This document shows, one piece after another, positions 40,561-48,674 of a stretch of 64,000 nt of DNA. Under the pieces are notes generated by a model. It made no database searches and was not told the DNA's origin. It worked only from the letters and a program-made list of their open reading frames with translations. The position numbers were made by a program, and so were the translations under genes. Positions within the stretch are counted from its first letter, which is position 1, and every line of letters begins with the position of its first letter. Source of the DNA: CAVPTL01 sp963727235 (lineage in GTDB: Bacteria; Actinomycetota; Thermoleophilia; Gaiellales; JAICJC01); contig CAVSFZ010000026.1 of the NCBI GenBank assembly GCA_963727235.1, positions 195,357 through 259,356 on the forward strand. The letters run 5' to 3'.

Positions 40561-40873
40561 GCGCGGCCCGCGCGTCGGCGGTTCGCCGCACCGAGGCGAA
40601 TGCCGCCTCGCACAGCACGAACACCTCGGGGTCAGCCACCATGTGGTAGCAGTGCAGCCCTTCTCGGCGGCGCTGCAAGAGGCCCGCGTCGGCCAGCATT
40701 GAGAGATGCTTGGACACGTTTGCCTGGGTGCATCCCAACTCTTGGGCGAGGTCGCCAACGCACCGCTCACGCTCGGAGACAAGCCAGAGAAGCCGCAGCC
40801 GGGTGGGCTCCGACAACAGCCTGAACCGGTCCGCCAGTGCGTCCATTGCCTGAGGTGAGGGCTGTTCCAGCAT
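40526..40873 (-). CDS. ArsR family transcriptional regulator
   Basis: 115 residues from ATG 40873 (GTG 40879 in frame is too close to the -10 box). The winged helix has LSEPTRLRLLWLVSERERCVGDLAQELGCTQANVSKHLSML; the recognition helix is TQANVSKHL. Two or three Cys are present (RCVGDL, LGCTQ, VLCEA), which could sense thiol-reactive stress or metal. It is divergent from thioredoxin, the obvious target. The intergenic region (40874-40940) holds an AT-rich block, GTATATAACTAC, where both promoters must lie. Confidence 0.88.
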   Translation of the reverse strand: MLEQPSPQAMDALADRFRLLSEPTRLRLLWLVSERERCVGDLAQELGCTQANVSKHLSMLADAGLLQRRREGLHCYHMVADPEVFVLCEAAFASVRRTADARAALTSSGEAPARS

Positions 40874-40880
40874 TTGCACC

Positions 40881-40886
40881 AGTCTA
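40881..40886 (-). promoter_or_regulatory. -10 box TAGACT of the arsR-like gene
   Basis: Minus-strand TAGACT is seven bases from ATG 40873, again suggesting a leaderless mRNA and fixing the start. Confidence 0.5.
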
Positions 40887-40940
40887 GCGCATGTGCAAGT
40901 ATATAACTACCCACTTGAACAGATTCTCCGAAGGAGACGG

Positions 40941-41282
40941 ATGTCAACCCCAATCGAAATCACTGAGTCAAATTTCCAGGCCGAGGTCGTCCAGTCCGAG
41001 TCGCCCGTCCTGATCGACCTGTGGGCTGCCTGGTGCGGTCCCTGTCGCCTGGTCGCGCCGATCGTCGACGAGATCGCGTCTGACTACCAGGGCCGGATCA
41101 AGGTCGGCAAGGTCGACGTGGACGCCGAGCCCGGGCTGGCTGCCCGCTTCAACGCGCTCAGCATTCCCACCATCGTGCTGGTGAAGAACGGCGAGGTGGT
41201 CGCAAGCGCCGTCGGCGCCCGCCCCAAGGCCGCGCTGGTGGAGGCCCTGGAGCTCGACCTGCACACCACCGCAGTCGCATAA
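40941..41282 (+). CDS. Thioredoxin
   Basis: 113 residues from ATG 40941, which has AAGGAGAC six bases upstream. The active site is LWAAWCGPCRLVAPIVDEIA, with the conserved cis-proline in SIPTIVLVKNGE and a final amphipathic helix. It reduces protein disulfides in the cytoplasm with electrons from thioredoxin reductase. The open frame extends upstream to 40893 but lacks thioredoxin character. Divergent pairing with an ArsR-type regulator suggests redox or metal control. Confidence 0.95.
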   Translation: MSTPIEITESNFQAEVVQSESPVLIDLWAAWCGPCRLVAPIVDEIASDYQGRIKVGKVDVDAEPGLAARFNALSIPTIVLVKNGEVVASAVGARPKAALVEALELDLHTTAVA

Positions 41283-41284
41283 CC

Positions 41285-41301
41285 AGGTAGGCCGGCCACC
41301 T
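41285..41301 (+). terminator. Inverted repeat AGGT-GGCC/GGCC-ACCT after thioredoxin
   Basis: An 8-bp stem with one bulged A and no loop bases outside the centre begins two bases after the thioredoxin stop. It is short but well placed to be a terminator. Confidence 0.35.
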
Positions 41302-41371
41302 CAAAACGGGGAGCCGAGATCCTCCAGTCCGGCCATCCCCCGACGGTTGGCCCGGACGATCATAAGGCTCA

Positions 41372-41406
41372 GCAGGCCGGGAACCAGCCGCCGGTGACCG
41401 GCCTGC
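41372..41406 (-). terminator. Terminator hairpin of thrC
   Basis: GCAGGCCGG (41372-41380) and CCGGCCTGC (41398-41406) form a 9-bp stem with a 17-base loop, starting at the base next to the thrC stop codon on the minus strand. Confidence 0.6.
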
Positions 41407-42642
41407 CTATCCGACTGAGTGCTCGACCTCGGCGGCCAGCACGGCATCGACCGCGTCGATGTCGGCGGGAATCTCCACCGTGGAGAGCTCAGGCGCCACC
41501 GCGTCGATGGTCTTCAGACCGTCGCCGGTTATGTAGGCGACCACCGTCTCCCCGGCACCGATCTGACCGCTCTCGGCCAGCTTCTTGAGGACCGCGACGG
41601 TGACTCCCCCGGCGGTCTCGGTGAAGATGCCGGTGGTCGACGCCAGCAGCCGGATGCCGGCCACGATCTCATCGTCATCGGCCGCCTCGATGGTGCCCCC
41701 CGTGCTGCGGGCGACGTCCAGCGCGAACACGCCGTCAGCCGGATTGCCAATGGCAAGCGACTTGGCGATCCCCGAGGGGCGCACCGGGATGACGTCGTCA
41801 CTGCCGGCGGCAAACGCCGTGGCCACCGGTGAGCAGCCGAGGCCCTGGGCGCCGTGCATCACCGGCGCCTCGCCGGGGGCGATCAGACCCGCGGCTCGAC
41901 CCTGCTCGAAGCCGGCCAGGATCTTGGTGTAGAGCGAGCCGGACGCGATCGGGGCGATCACCCGGTCGGGCGCCCTCCAGCCGAGCTGCTCGGCAGTCTC
42001 GAGTGCGATCGTCTTTGAGCCCTCGGAGTAGTACGCGCGCATGTTCACGTTCACGAACGCCCACGGCCGCTCGTAGGCGAGCTCAGAGCACAGCCGGTTG
42101 ACATCGTCGTAGGAGCCGTCGACGGCGAACACGGTGGCGCCGTACGCGGCTGCTGCCACGATCTTCTCCCGTTCCAGATCGTCGGGCACGAAGATGAAGG
42201 ACGGCAGGCCGAGCGCTGCCGCGGCGGCGGCGGTCGCGCCGGCCAGATTCCCGGTCGACGCACATGCGAGTGCCTCGAAGCCCAGCTCGACGGCCTTGGC
42301 AGCTGCGATCGCGACCACCCGGTCCTTGAACGAGTGGGTCGGGTTCGACGTCTCGGTCTTGACGTACAGCTCGCATTCGAGGCCCAGCTCACGGGCGAGA
42401 TTGTCGGCTCGGATCAGCGGTGAGAGTCCGACCGGCAGGCCCACCGGAGGCGGGCCCACGGGCAGGAAGTCGGCGTAACGCCACAGCGTCCGCGGCCCCT
42501 GCTCGATGCGTTCGCGGGAGACCTGGGCATCCAGCTCGGTGTAGCCGACCTCGAGCGGACCAAAGCAGGCGGCGCAGGCGAACTGCGCCTCGAGTGGGTA
42601 GGTTGCGCTGCAACCCTTGCAAATCAAGTGGGCGGCCTTCAT
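41407..42642 (-). CDS. thrC: Threonine synthase
   Basis: 411 residues. An N-terminal zinc ribbon with CKGC and CAAC is typical of archaeal/actinobacterial-type ThrC. The PLP lysine is in NPTHSFKDRVV (near residue 105), the phosphate loop in ASTGNLAGATAAAAA and a SGSLYTK loop near 232 follow. It converts O-phosphohomoserine to threonine and phosphate. A SAM riboswitch lies in the leader (42695-42805), so expression should respond to methionine/SAM status, which makes sense because O-phosphohomoserine or homoserine is the branch point to methionine. No hom or thrB gene adjoins it. Confidence 0.93.
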   Translation of the reverse strand: MKAAHLICKGCSATYPLEAQFACAACFGPLEVGYTELDAQVSRERIEQGPRTLWRYADFLPVGPPPVGLPVGLSPLIRADNLARELGLECELYVKTETSNPTHSFKDRVVAIAAAKAVELGFEALACASTGNLAGATAAAAAALGLPSFIFVPDDLEREKIVAAAAYGATVFAVDGSYDDVNRLCSELAYERPWAFVNVNMRAYYSEGSKTIALETAEQLGWRAPDRVIAPIASGSLYTKILAGFEQGRAAGLIAPGEAPVMHGAQGLGCSPVATAFAAGSDDVIPVRPSGIAKSLAIGNPADGVFALDVARSTGGTIEAADDDEIVAGIRLLASTTGIFTETAGGVTVAVLKKLAESGQIGAGETVVAYITGDGLKTIDAVAPELSTVEIPADIDAVDAVLAAEVEHSVG

Positions 42643-42694
42643 CTGTTCGATCCCCTGTTTCGGGCCGTCTCCTGGTCCGCCGGAGAGGCCGGTT

Positions 42695-42805
42695 CACATC
42701 GTTCGGAATCCGAGGATTCCGCCGGAATTGGCACCTCTCCCGCCCGACCGGACGCGATGGTTGCCGAGGCTTCACAGGGCCGTTCCCTCCGCCTCTCTCG
42801 ATGCG
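42695..42805 (-). promoter_or_regulatory. SAM-I (S-box) riboswitch in the thrC leader
   Basis: Read on the minus strand, the region has the S-box core in order: P1 5' strand CGCATCG (42799-42805), AGAGAGGCGGAGGGA, GGCCCTGTGAAGCC, GGCAACC (complement of 42759-42765), GGTGCCAATTCC (complement of 42724-42735) and P1 3' strand CGATGTG (42695-42701), giving a 7-bp P1. All highly conserved blocks are present. About 50 bases separate it from the ATG, with no T-run terminator visible, so control may act on translation initiation. SAM binding would be expected to switch the gene off. Confidence 0.92.
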
Positions 42806-42902
42806 TACATACCGGGGATCGACCCCGGTGGCACGTCAACTAGCTGGCCTCATGGTACAGAAGGCCCGGGGGATCCGTCAAAAGCGTGCGATCAGGGGGA
42901 TG

Positions 42903-44561
42903 TCAGGCGGCCACCTCGGCAGCGCGCTCGCGGCCCAGTGGAACGCCGGCCAGTCCCGCCAGCCGCGCGTCGCTCTGCCGCTGCGACCAGTCCGCAAAGA
43001 CATCGTCGACGCCGCGCTCGGCGGCGTAGGCGCGCACGATCCGCTCCACCGCGTACTTCATCTCGTCCGCCGGCATGGCCTTGGACGACACCCGCCGGCC
43101 GAACCCGGAATCTTCACCCAGATGGCCGCCGATGTGCAGGATGAACCCCTGCACCCGGGAGCCGTCCGCGAGCCGGGCGATACCGCCCTGGAGACCGATG
43201 TCGGCGATCTGGTACTGAGCGCAGGCGTTGGGGCAGCCGTTGAGGTTGATGCGCAGCGATCCGGCCAGATCCCCCACCCGCCGTTCCAGGTGGTCGATCA
43301 GCTCGGCCGCGCGATCCTTGGTCTCGACGATCGCGAGCTTGCAGAACTGCATGCCGGTGCACGAGATCACGCCCCGACGGAAGGTCGATGCCTCGGTGGG
43401 GAGCCCCAGATCGGCCAGCGACGCCGCCGCTTCGTCCACCAGAGCGTCGGGCACGTCCAGCACGATCAGGTTCTGGCGGTTGGTGCACCGGATCGCTCCC
43501 GATCCGAACCGGTCGGCCACATCCGCTACGCCGATCATCTGGTCGGCGGTGAAGCGGCCGCGCAGGGTGGTCGCTCCGATGTAGTACAGCCCGGGGTCGC
43601 TCTGGGGGTGGATGCCAAGGTGGTCGCGATGCGGGTCGATCGGCGCCGGCGGGGCAACCGAGGTCTTGAGCGGACGGCCGACTTTGGCCTCGACCTCTGC
43701 CCGCAGCCGCTCGACTCCCCACTCGTCCACCAGGAACTTGATCCGAGCGCGGGTGCGCTTGGTGCGGTTGCCCTCGTCGCGGTAGATCTCGGTGATCGCC
43801 TCGCACACCTCGGCAGCTTCGTCCGGCGCCACGAACACGTCCAGCCGGCGCCCCATCCGCGCCGACGCACCGAGCCCGCCGCCGACCCACACGTCGTAGC
43901 CAATCTCGCCGTCCTTCTCGACCGCCACCAGCGCCACGTCGTTGATCTCGTGCTGGGCGCAGCCGTGGATGCAGCCCGACACCGACACCTTGAACTTGCG
44001 CGGCAGGTTGGAGAACCGTCGATCGCCCACGAAACGTTGTTCCAGCTCCTGGATCAGCGGCCGCGAGTCGAGCAGCTCATGGCCGTCGACTCCTGCCAGC
44101 GGGCAGCCCACGATGTTACGCCACACGTCGCCGCAGGCCTGGGTGAACGAGAGGCCCGCGGCATTCAGCTCGTCCAACACCACCGGCATGTCCTCGATCG
44201 CCAGCCAGTGCAGCTGGATGTTCTGACGGGTGGTGATATCGCCCATGCTCCGGCCATACCGTTCTGAGAGCCGGCCGATGGTGCGCAGCTGCTCGGAGCT
44301 GACGCCGCCGCCGGGGAACTTGACCCGCAGCATGAAGTAGCCGTCCGTATCCTCGGACGGACCCGGATCGATCGACGCTGCCGACTCCTCGGCGCGCTGG
44401 GTGTAAACGCCGTACCAGCGAAACAGTGCGAGGTCATCAGGCTCGATCGCATCGAAGCCGAGCTCCGCGTAGCGGTAGATGTCTGCGAGCACATCCAGAC
44501 CGTTCTTGCGGTCCTTGATGTGCTCGATGGGCGGCAGTTTTGCTTGGGCTTGAGACGACAT
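42903..44561 (-). CDS. Ferredoxin-type nitrite/sulfite reductase
   Basis: 552 residues from ATG 44561, which follows GGAGG. It has the two-fold repeated ferredoxin-like/siroheme architecture: GDITTRQNIQLHWL (near 130), SGCIHGCAQHEI (near 195), IRCTNRQNLIVLDVP (near 352). The siroheme-4Fe4S cysteines are in SCTGMQFCKLAI and NGCPNACAQYQIADIG (near 400-445). These enzymes reduce sulfite to sulfide or nitrite to ammonia with six electrons. No adjoining nitrate or sulfate assimilation gene settles which. Its product (sulfide) would feed methionine/cysteine synthesis, in line with the neighbouring SAM-controlled thrC. Confidence 0.9.
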   Translation of the reverse strand: MSSQAQAKLPPIEHIKDRKNGLDVLADIYRYAELGFDAIEPDDLALFRWYGVYTQRAEESAASIDPGPSEDTDGYFMLRVKFPGGGVSSEQLRTIGRLSERYGRSMGDITTRQNIQLHWLAIEDMPVVLDELNAAGLSFTQACGDVWRNIVGCPLAGVDGHELLDSRPLIQELEQRFVGDRRFSNLPRKFKVSVSGCIHGCAQHEINDVALVAVEKDGEIGYDVWVGGGLGASARMGRRLDVFVAPDEAAEVCEAITEIYRDEGNRTKRTRARIKFLVDEWGVERLRAEVEAKVGRPLKTSVAPPAPIDPHRDHLGIHPQSDPGLYYIGATTLRGRFTADQMIGVADVADRFGSGAIRCTNRQNLIVLDVPDALVDEAAASLADLGLPTEASTFRRGVISCTGMQFCKLAIVETKDRAAELIDHLERRVGDLAGSLRINLNGCPNACAQYQIADIGLQGGIARLADGSRVQGFILHIGGHLGEDSGFGRRVSSKAMPADEMKYAVERIVRAYAAERGVDDVFADWSQRQSDARLAGLAGVPLGRERAAEVAA

Positions 44562-44647
44562 CAATCCTCCGTGAGATGCAGAAGTAGGGGTGAACCCTAC
44601 CGACTTTGGATCCAAACTGCAAAGTCCAGGATACAAGTGTAATCTGC

Positions 44648-44672
44648 TGCTAGCTGGTTCCCCCTGCTAGCA
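44648..44672. promoter_or_regulatory. Inverted repeat TGCTAGC-N11-GCTAGCA, candidate GntR operator
   Basis: Two 7-bp arms (44648-44654 and 44666-44672) share the palindromic core GCTAGC. The right arm overlaps the GntR gene's -10 box TAGCAT, and the site lies between the reductase and regulator genes, so it may control one or both. Confidence 0.45.
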
Positions 44673-44673
44673 T
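44668..44673 (+). promoter_or_regulatory. -10 box TAGCAT of the GntR gene
   Basis: TAGCAT, six bases, then GTG 44680. Leaderless-type spacing. Confidence 0.5.
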
Positions 44674-44679
44674 CGAACG

Positions 44680-45384
44680 GTGAGTTCGACTTCACCCATC
44701 AGCCGCGCCGACGATCTCGCCCATACCTTGCAGATCGAGATCATGACCGGCGAGATCCCGATGGGCACCCGGCTCCGGCAGGAGGACCTGGCAGCCCGAT
44801 TCGGAGTCAGCCGCACCCCCATCCGGGAGGCCCTGCGCCAGCTTCAGGCGATCGGGCTGGTCGAGCAGCTGGGGCACCGCGGCGCGTTGGTGCGGGCGTT
44901 CACCGCCGCGGAGTGTCGCAACATCTTCCTGGTGCGCGCTGAGCTGGAGGGTTTGGCGGCGGAGCGCGCTGCCGGCCGGCTGACGAACTACGACAACGCC
45001 GACCTGGCCACGGCCCAGTCGCTGTTGCGGGCCGGGTGTGACCGGCACGGCACGCTCGCACCGGACGACGACCGCGGCCGGGCGATCATTCGCGAGCAGT
45101 GGTCGCACGCCAACGAGCTGTTCCACAACGTGATCCTGGCGGCGTCCAACTGCCCGCCGCTGCGTGAGACGGTGCAGTCGCTGGCCAATCGGGTGCCGCG
45201 GTCGCTGGCCTGGCATACGTTCGGCGACGACCCGGGCATCATCGTGCGGTCGATCGAAGACCATGACCGGATCGTCGAGTTGCTGAACGCGCCCGAGCCG
45301 CGCCAGGCACGGAAGCGGCTGCAGGCTCACGTGATCGATACCGGTGACACGCTGGCCCGCTGGCTGGAACGGCACGCCCGCTGA
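44680..45384 (+). CDS. GntR family regulator, FCD subfamily
   Basis: 234 residues from GTG 44680. The winged helix has GTRLRQEDLAARFGVSRTPIREALRQLQAIGLVEQ (residues 27-61). The C-terminal FCD domain has metal-binding type residues: Asp/His in HANELFHNVILAAS (near 150) and His in SIEDHDRIVELL (near 200). FCD regulators sense organic acids or amino acids. A candidate operator overlaps its promoter. Next gene starts three bases after its stop, so the DHFR-like gene is in the same unit. Confidence 0.88.
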   Translation: MSSTSPISRADDLAHTLQIEIMTGEIPMGTRLRQEDLAARFGVSRTPIREALRQLQAIGLVEQLGHRGALVRAFTAAECRNIFLVRAELEGLAAERAAGRLTNYDNADLATAQSLLRAGCDRHGTLAPDDDRGRAIIREQWSHANELFHNVILAASNCPPLRETVQSLANRVPRSLAWHTFGDDPGIIVRSIEDHDRIVELLNAPEPRQARKRLQAHVIDTGDTLARWLERHAR

Positions 45385-45387
45385 GCG

Positions 45388-45954
45388 ATGGCCAAGCTGA
45401 TCTACTCGGCGCTGGCATCGCTGGACGGGTACATCGAAGACGCCGACGGCGGCTTCGAGTGGGCGGCGCCGGACGAGCAGGTGCACATGGCCGTGAACGA
45501 TCTCGAGCGGCAGGTGGGGACACACCTGTACGGCCGACGGATGTTCGAGGTGATGGCTGTCTGGGAGACGATGGACACCGGGCCCGACCAGCACCCGGCC
45601 ATGCGCGACTATGCGGAGATCTGGCGGGCGGCAGACAAGATCGTGTACTCCAGAACGCTGGCAACCGTGTCCACCGTGAAGACGCAACTCGAGCGGGAGT
45701 TCGATCCCGAGCGGGTACGGCAGCTGAAGGCATCGGCAGGTCGCGACATCTCCGTGGGTGGGCCGGAACTGGCCGGCGCGGCGTTCACCGCCGGCTTGGT
45801 GGACGAGATCCTGCTCCTGCTGACGCCGGTCATCGTGGGCGGCGGTAAGCCCGCACTGCCCGCCGACGTCCACCTGAACCTCGAGCTCCTGGACGAACGC
45901 CGCTTTAACAACGGCACCGTACTCCTGCGCTACAGCGTTGGTGAAGAACGGTGA
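45388..45954 (+). CDS. Dihydrofolate reductase-like protein (RibD C-terminal domain)
   Basis: 188 residues. IYSALASLDGYIEDADGGFEWAAP at the N terminus and LYGRRMFEVMAVWE near residue 48 are hallmarks of the RibD-C/DHFR-like group; VGGPELAGAAFTAGLVDEILLLLTPVIVGGGKP follows near 112. These proteins bind NADPH, and most have no proven substrate. The gene is coupled to the GntR regulator. Its TGA stop lies inside the palindromic repeat that follows. Confidence 0.85.
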   Translation: MAKLIYSALASLDGYIEDADGGFEWAAPDEQVHMAVNDLERQVGTHLYGRRMFEVMAVWETMDTGPDQHPAMRDYAEIWRAADKIVYSRTLATVSTVKTQLEREFDPERVRQLKASAGRDISVGGPELAGAAFTAGLVDEILLLLTPVIVGGGKPALPADVHLNLELLDERRFNNGTVLLRYSVGEER

Positions 45955-45983
45955 ATAATTGGTGCCTGGCACCAATTATTCAC
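45951..45983. repeat. REP-like palindrome, copy 3 (GTGAATAATTGGTGCC arms)
   Basis: Perfect 16-bp inverted repeat (45951-45966 and 45968-45983; 17 bp counting 45950/45984) around one T. Identical to copy 1 except TT/AA for AA/TT in the arms. It supplies the TGA of the DHFR-like gene (45952-45954) and probably terminates it. The convergent NlpC/P60 gene ends 58 bp further on. Confidence 0.9.
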
Positions 45984-46041
45984 CCGCCTACTGGCGCTGA
46001 TGTACGACAGGCGCTCTGAGGCACGGCCCAACGGATCAGCC

Positions 46042-47154
46042 TCAGCCGGGGACGCGGGCGGCGGCGATGGGTCCCATATACGACATGTTCTCGAATTGGA
46101 CGACCGTGCCGGTGTGTGGCGCGTGGATGACGGTGTTGTTGCCGACGTAGATGCCGACGTGGCCGAAGCCGTAGAAGAACACCAGATCGCCGGGCTGGAG
46201 CGCGCTCAGCGGGACGTGCGGGAGTGAGGCGTACTGCGCGGCGGCGTTGTGCGGGAGGCCGACACCGAGCTGCGCGTAGACGTACATGACGAGCCCGGAG
46301 CAGTCGAATCCTGAGGGGCTGGCGCCGCCGTACACGTACGGCACACCCAGGTACTGCTCTGCGATGGCGACCGCCTTGCCACCGAGAGAACTGGACGGCG
46401 GGATCGGGATCGACCCGCCGTATCCGCCGCCGCCACCCCCACCGCCGCTGGACGGCTGATTGGCGGCTGCGGCCGCTGCCTGAGCGGCCGCTGCGGCCGC
46501 CGCGGCCGCCTGCTGATCGATCAGGTTGCGGATCTTGACGTTGAGATTGGCCTTGTAGTCCTGTGCCGCCTGCAGGCTCGTGAGCGCAGCGTTCTTGGCG
46601 GCCTCGGACTGGGCGTTCTGCTCTTGGAGGGCGGCGGTCTGCTTCTTCAGCACCGCCTTCTGATGCGCGATCACATGCCGGTAGGTGGTGACTTGCTTGA
46701 GCAGGTCGCTGTTGTCCGAATTGGTACGGTCATACAGCTGCACCTGGTTCACCAGGTCGCTCACCGACTTGGCCGCAAGCATGTAAGTCACCGGATCCTG
46801 ATTGCCGGACTTGTACGACCGCGTGAGGCTGGCCGCAAGCCGGTTCTTGGCAACCTTGAGGTTGTACTTCGCGACCTTCACCGCCGCCAGCGTCTGCCGG
46901 TAGTGGGTGCGGGTGTTCACGTACCGCTGGTGCACGGCGTCGTAGTGCTGCACCTGCTGCTCGGACGCGACGTACAGCTCGTTCACGCGGGCGTTGGCCG
47001 CGCGGGCTTGAGCCTTGAGGCTCGCCAGCGAGGTCGCTGAGGCGGTGGTTGCGGTCACCGCAAGCACGACAGTAAGTGCGAGCACAACAGCCATCCACAG
47101 TGCTCGGGTCACGCGCAGCAGGGGGTGCCGACGCGACTGGCCTCGGGCGAACAT
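46042..47154 (-). CDS. NlpC/P60 endopeptidase with long N-terminal coiled coil
   Basis: 370 residues from ATG 47154. Signal peptide ends near ASA (about residue 40). Residues 45-225 form a heptad-rich coiled coil (SLKAQARAANARVNELYVAS and following), then a poly-Ala run and a Gly-rich flexible linker. The NlpC/P60 domain has catalytic Cys in GFDCSGLVMYVYA (near 286), His in GFGHVGIYVGN (near 333) and a later His in VIHAPHTG. The layout is that of RipA/CwlO-type hydrolases whose coiled coil keeps them inactive until bound by a partner such as FtsEX. Promoter box TAGCGT lies eight bases before the ATG. Confidence 0.92.
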   Translation of the reverse strand: MFARGQSRRHPLLRVTRALWMAVVLALTVVLAVTATTASATSLASLKAQARAANARVNELYVASEQQVQHYDAVHQRYVNTRTHYRQTLAAVKVAKYNLKVAKNRLAASLTRSYKSGNQDPVTYMLAAKSVSDLVNQVQLYDRTNSDNSDLLKQVTTYRHVIAHQKAVLKKQTAALQEQNAQSEAAKNAALTSLQAAQDYKANLNVKIRNLIDQQAAAAAAAAAQAAAAAANQPSSGGGGGGGGYGGSIPIPPSSSLGGKAVAIAEQYLGVPYVYGGASPSGFDCSGLVMYVYAQLGVGLPHNAAAQYASLPHVPLSALQPGDLVFFYGFGHVGIYVGNNTVIHAPHTGTVVQFENMSYMGPIAAARVPG

Positions 47155-47162
47155 AAGCGCTG

Positions 47163-47168
47163 ACGCTA
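47163..47168 (-). promoter_or_regulatory. -10 box TAGCGT of the coiled-coil NlpC/P60 gene
   Basis: Minus-strand TAGCGT, eight bases from ATG 47154, leaderless-type spacing. Confidence 0.4.
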
Positions 47169-47242
47169 CCAAACCGGCACGACGCGATGCGCCGTTAATG
47201 CGCTCTGCTCACGGAATCCTTACAACCGCAGAATCGGTGAAG

Positions 47243-48538
47243 CTACGCGGCCGCAGCCGCCGTCAGCGACTCCTCCAGAATGTCCAGGCCGGCGTTCAGA
47301 TCCTCGTCCGAGGCGTTCACCGGAACCAGGATCCGAATCACGTTGTCGTAGATGCCGGTCTTGAGCAGAATCAGCCCCCGCTCGAGCGCACCGGCAACGG
47401 CCGCCCCGGCGATCCCGGCGGCGGGCTCCTTGGTGGCGCGATCCTCGACCAGCTCGATGGCGGCCATCGGCCCGATTCCCCGCACCTCGCCGATGCAGTC
47501 GATCCGGTCGGCCATCTCGTGCAGGCGGCGCTGAATCGTGATGCCGTGATCGGTCGCGGCTTGCAGGAAGGCCGGGTCGGCGATCGCCTTGATGCTCTCC
47601 ACCCCGGCCGCACACGCCACCGGGTTGCCGCCGTAGGTGGATCCCAGGCCTCCCACGTGCACGGCGTCGATCACGTCGGCCCGGCCGACCACGCCGGCCA
47701 GCGGCATACCGGACGCCAGCGACTTGCCCACGGTCATCAGGTCGGGCACGACGCCCGCATGCTCGATCCCCCAAAGCTTGCCGGTACGGCCCATGCCGGC
47801 CTGCACCTCATCGTCGATGTAGAGGATGCCGTGCTCCTCACAGCGCGCCTTGAGCCCGCGGATGAACTCGGGCGGCATCACCGTAAACCCGCCCTCGCCC
47901 TGCACCGGCTCCAGGATCATGCACGCCACGCCTTTGGGGTCGACCGTCGCCTTGAACATCCAGTCGAGCTTGGCCAGCGCGTCCTCGGTGGTGATGTCCC
48001 GATAGGGATAGGGCGCGGGGGCGCGGTACACCTCGGGGGCGAACGGCCCCATGCCGCGCTTGTAGACGAGCTTGGAGGTCAGCGTCAGGGTCAGCAGCGT
48101 GCGGCCGTGAAAGCCGCGGTCAAACGTGATCACGGCGTCGCGATTGGTCGTGTACCGAGCGATCTTGACCGCGTTCTCGACCGCCTCGGCGCCGGAGTTC
48201 ACCAGCAGCGCCTTCTTGGGGTGGGTCCCGGGCGTGTTCTCACACAGCAGCCGGCAGACATCGATGTACGGCTCGTATCCAGCAACGGGGAAGCAGGAGT
48301 GCAGCAATGCATCGGCCTGGGCCTTGATCGCGGCCACGACAGCGTCGGGCGTGTGCCCGAGATTGATCACGCCGATGCCACCGGCGAAGTCCAGGTACTC
48401 CTTGCCGTCGACATCGGTGAGCTTGGTGCCGTGGGCACTCTGAGCGAAGATCGGCTGGATCGAGACGCCCTTGGCGACATACCTGTCACGCTGCTCGCGA
48501 AGAGCTTCGGTACGCGAACCTGAGACTGATACGGCCAT
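47243..48538 (-). CDS. 4-aminobutyrate aminotransferase-like class III aminotransferase
   Basis: 431 residues from ATG 48538, preceded by GGGGG. PLP fold type I: VNSGAEAVENAVKIAR (near residue 103), FHGRTLLTLTLTSK (near 135), DDEVQAGMGRTGKLWGIEH (Asp, near 235) and the cofactor Lys in VGKSLASGMPLAGVVGR (near 264). Length and motifs fit GabT, which moves the amino group of GABA or 5-aminovalerate to 2-oxoglutarate. It is divergent from a second class III aminotransferase, and a PucR regulator follows that one, suggesting an omega-amino acid or polyamine breakdown locus. Confidence 0.88.
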   Translation of the reverse strand: MAVSVSGSRTEALREQRDRYVAKGVSIQPIFAQSAHGTKLTDVDGKEYLDFAGGIGVINLGHTPDAVVAAIKAQADALLHSCFPVAGYEPYIDVCRLLCENTPGTHPKKALLVNSGAEAVENAVKIARYTTNRDAVITFDRGFHGRTLLTLTLTSKLVYKRGMGPFAPEVYRAPAPYPYRDITTEDALAKLDWMFKATVDPKGVACMILEPVQGEGGFTVMPPEFIRGLKARCEEHGILYIDDEVQAGMGRTGKLWGIEHAGVVPDLMTVGKSLASGMPLAGVVGRADVIDAVHVGGLGSTYGGNPVACAAGVESIKAIADPAFLQAATDHGITIQRRLHEMADRIDCIGEVRGIGPMAAIELVEDRATKEPAAGIAGAAVAGALERGLILLKTGIYDNVIRILVPVNASDEDLNAGLDILEESLTAAAAA

Positions 48539-48674
48539 GACTAACCCCCGTGTGCGGTCGATTGGGATGCGCCAGCGAGTATAAGCCGAAGGTCGCGTTA
48601 GTGCCCACATCTACTGGTAGCATTGGCCAGTCTGTCCAAACCGACTCCGCCGGTACACCTGAAAGGACTGCCGC

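Noticed and set aside
42643..42902. Plus-strand frame of 615 residues crossing the thrC leader
   Set aside because: It runs antisense through thrC, the SAM riboswitch and the siroheme reductase and has no domain similarity.
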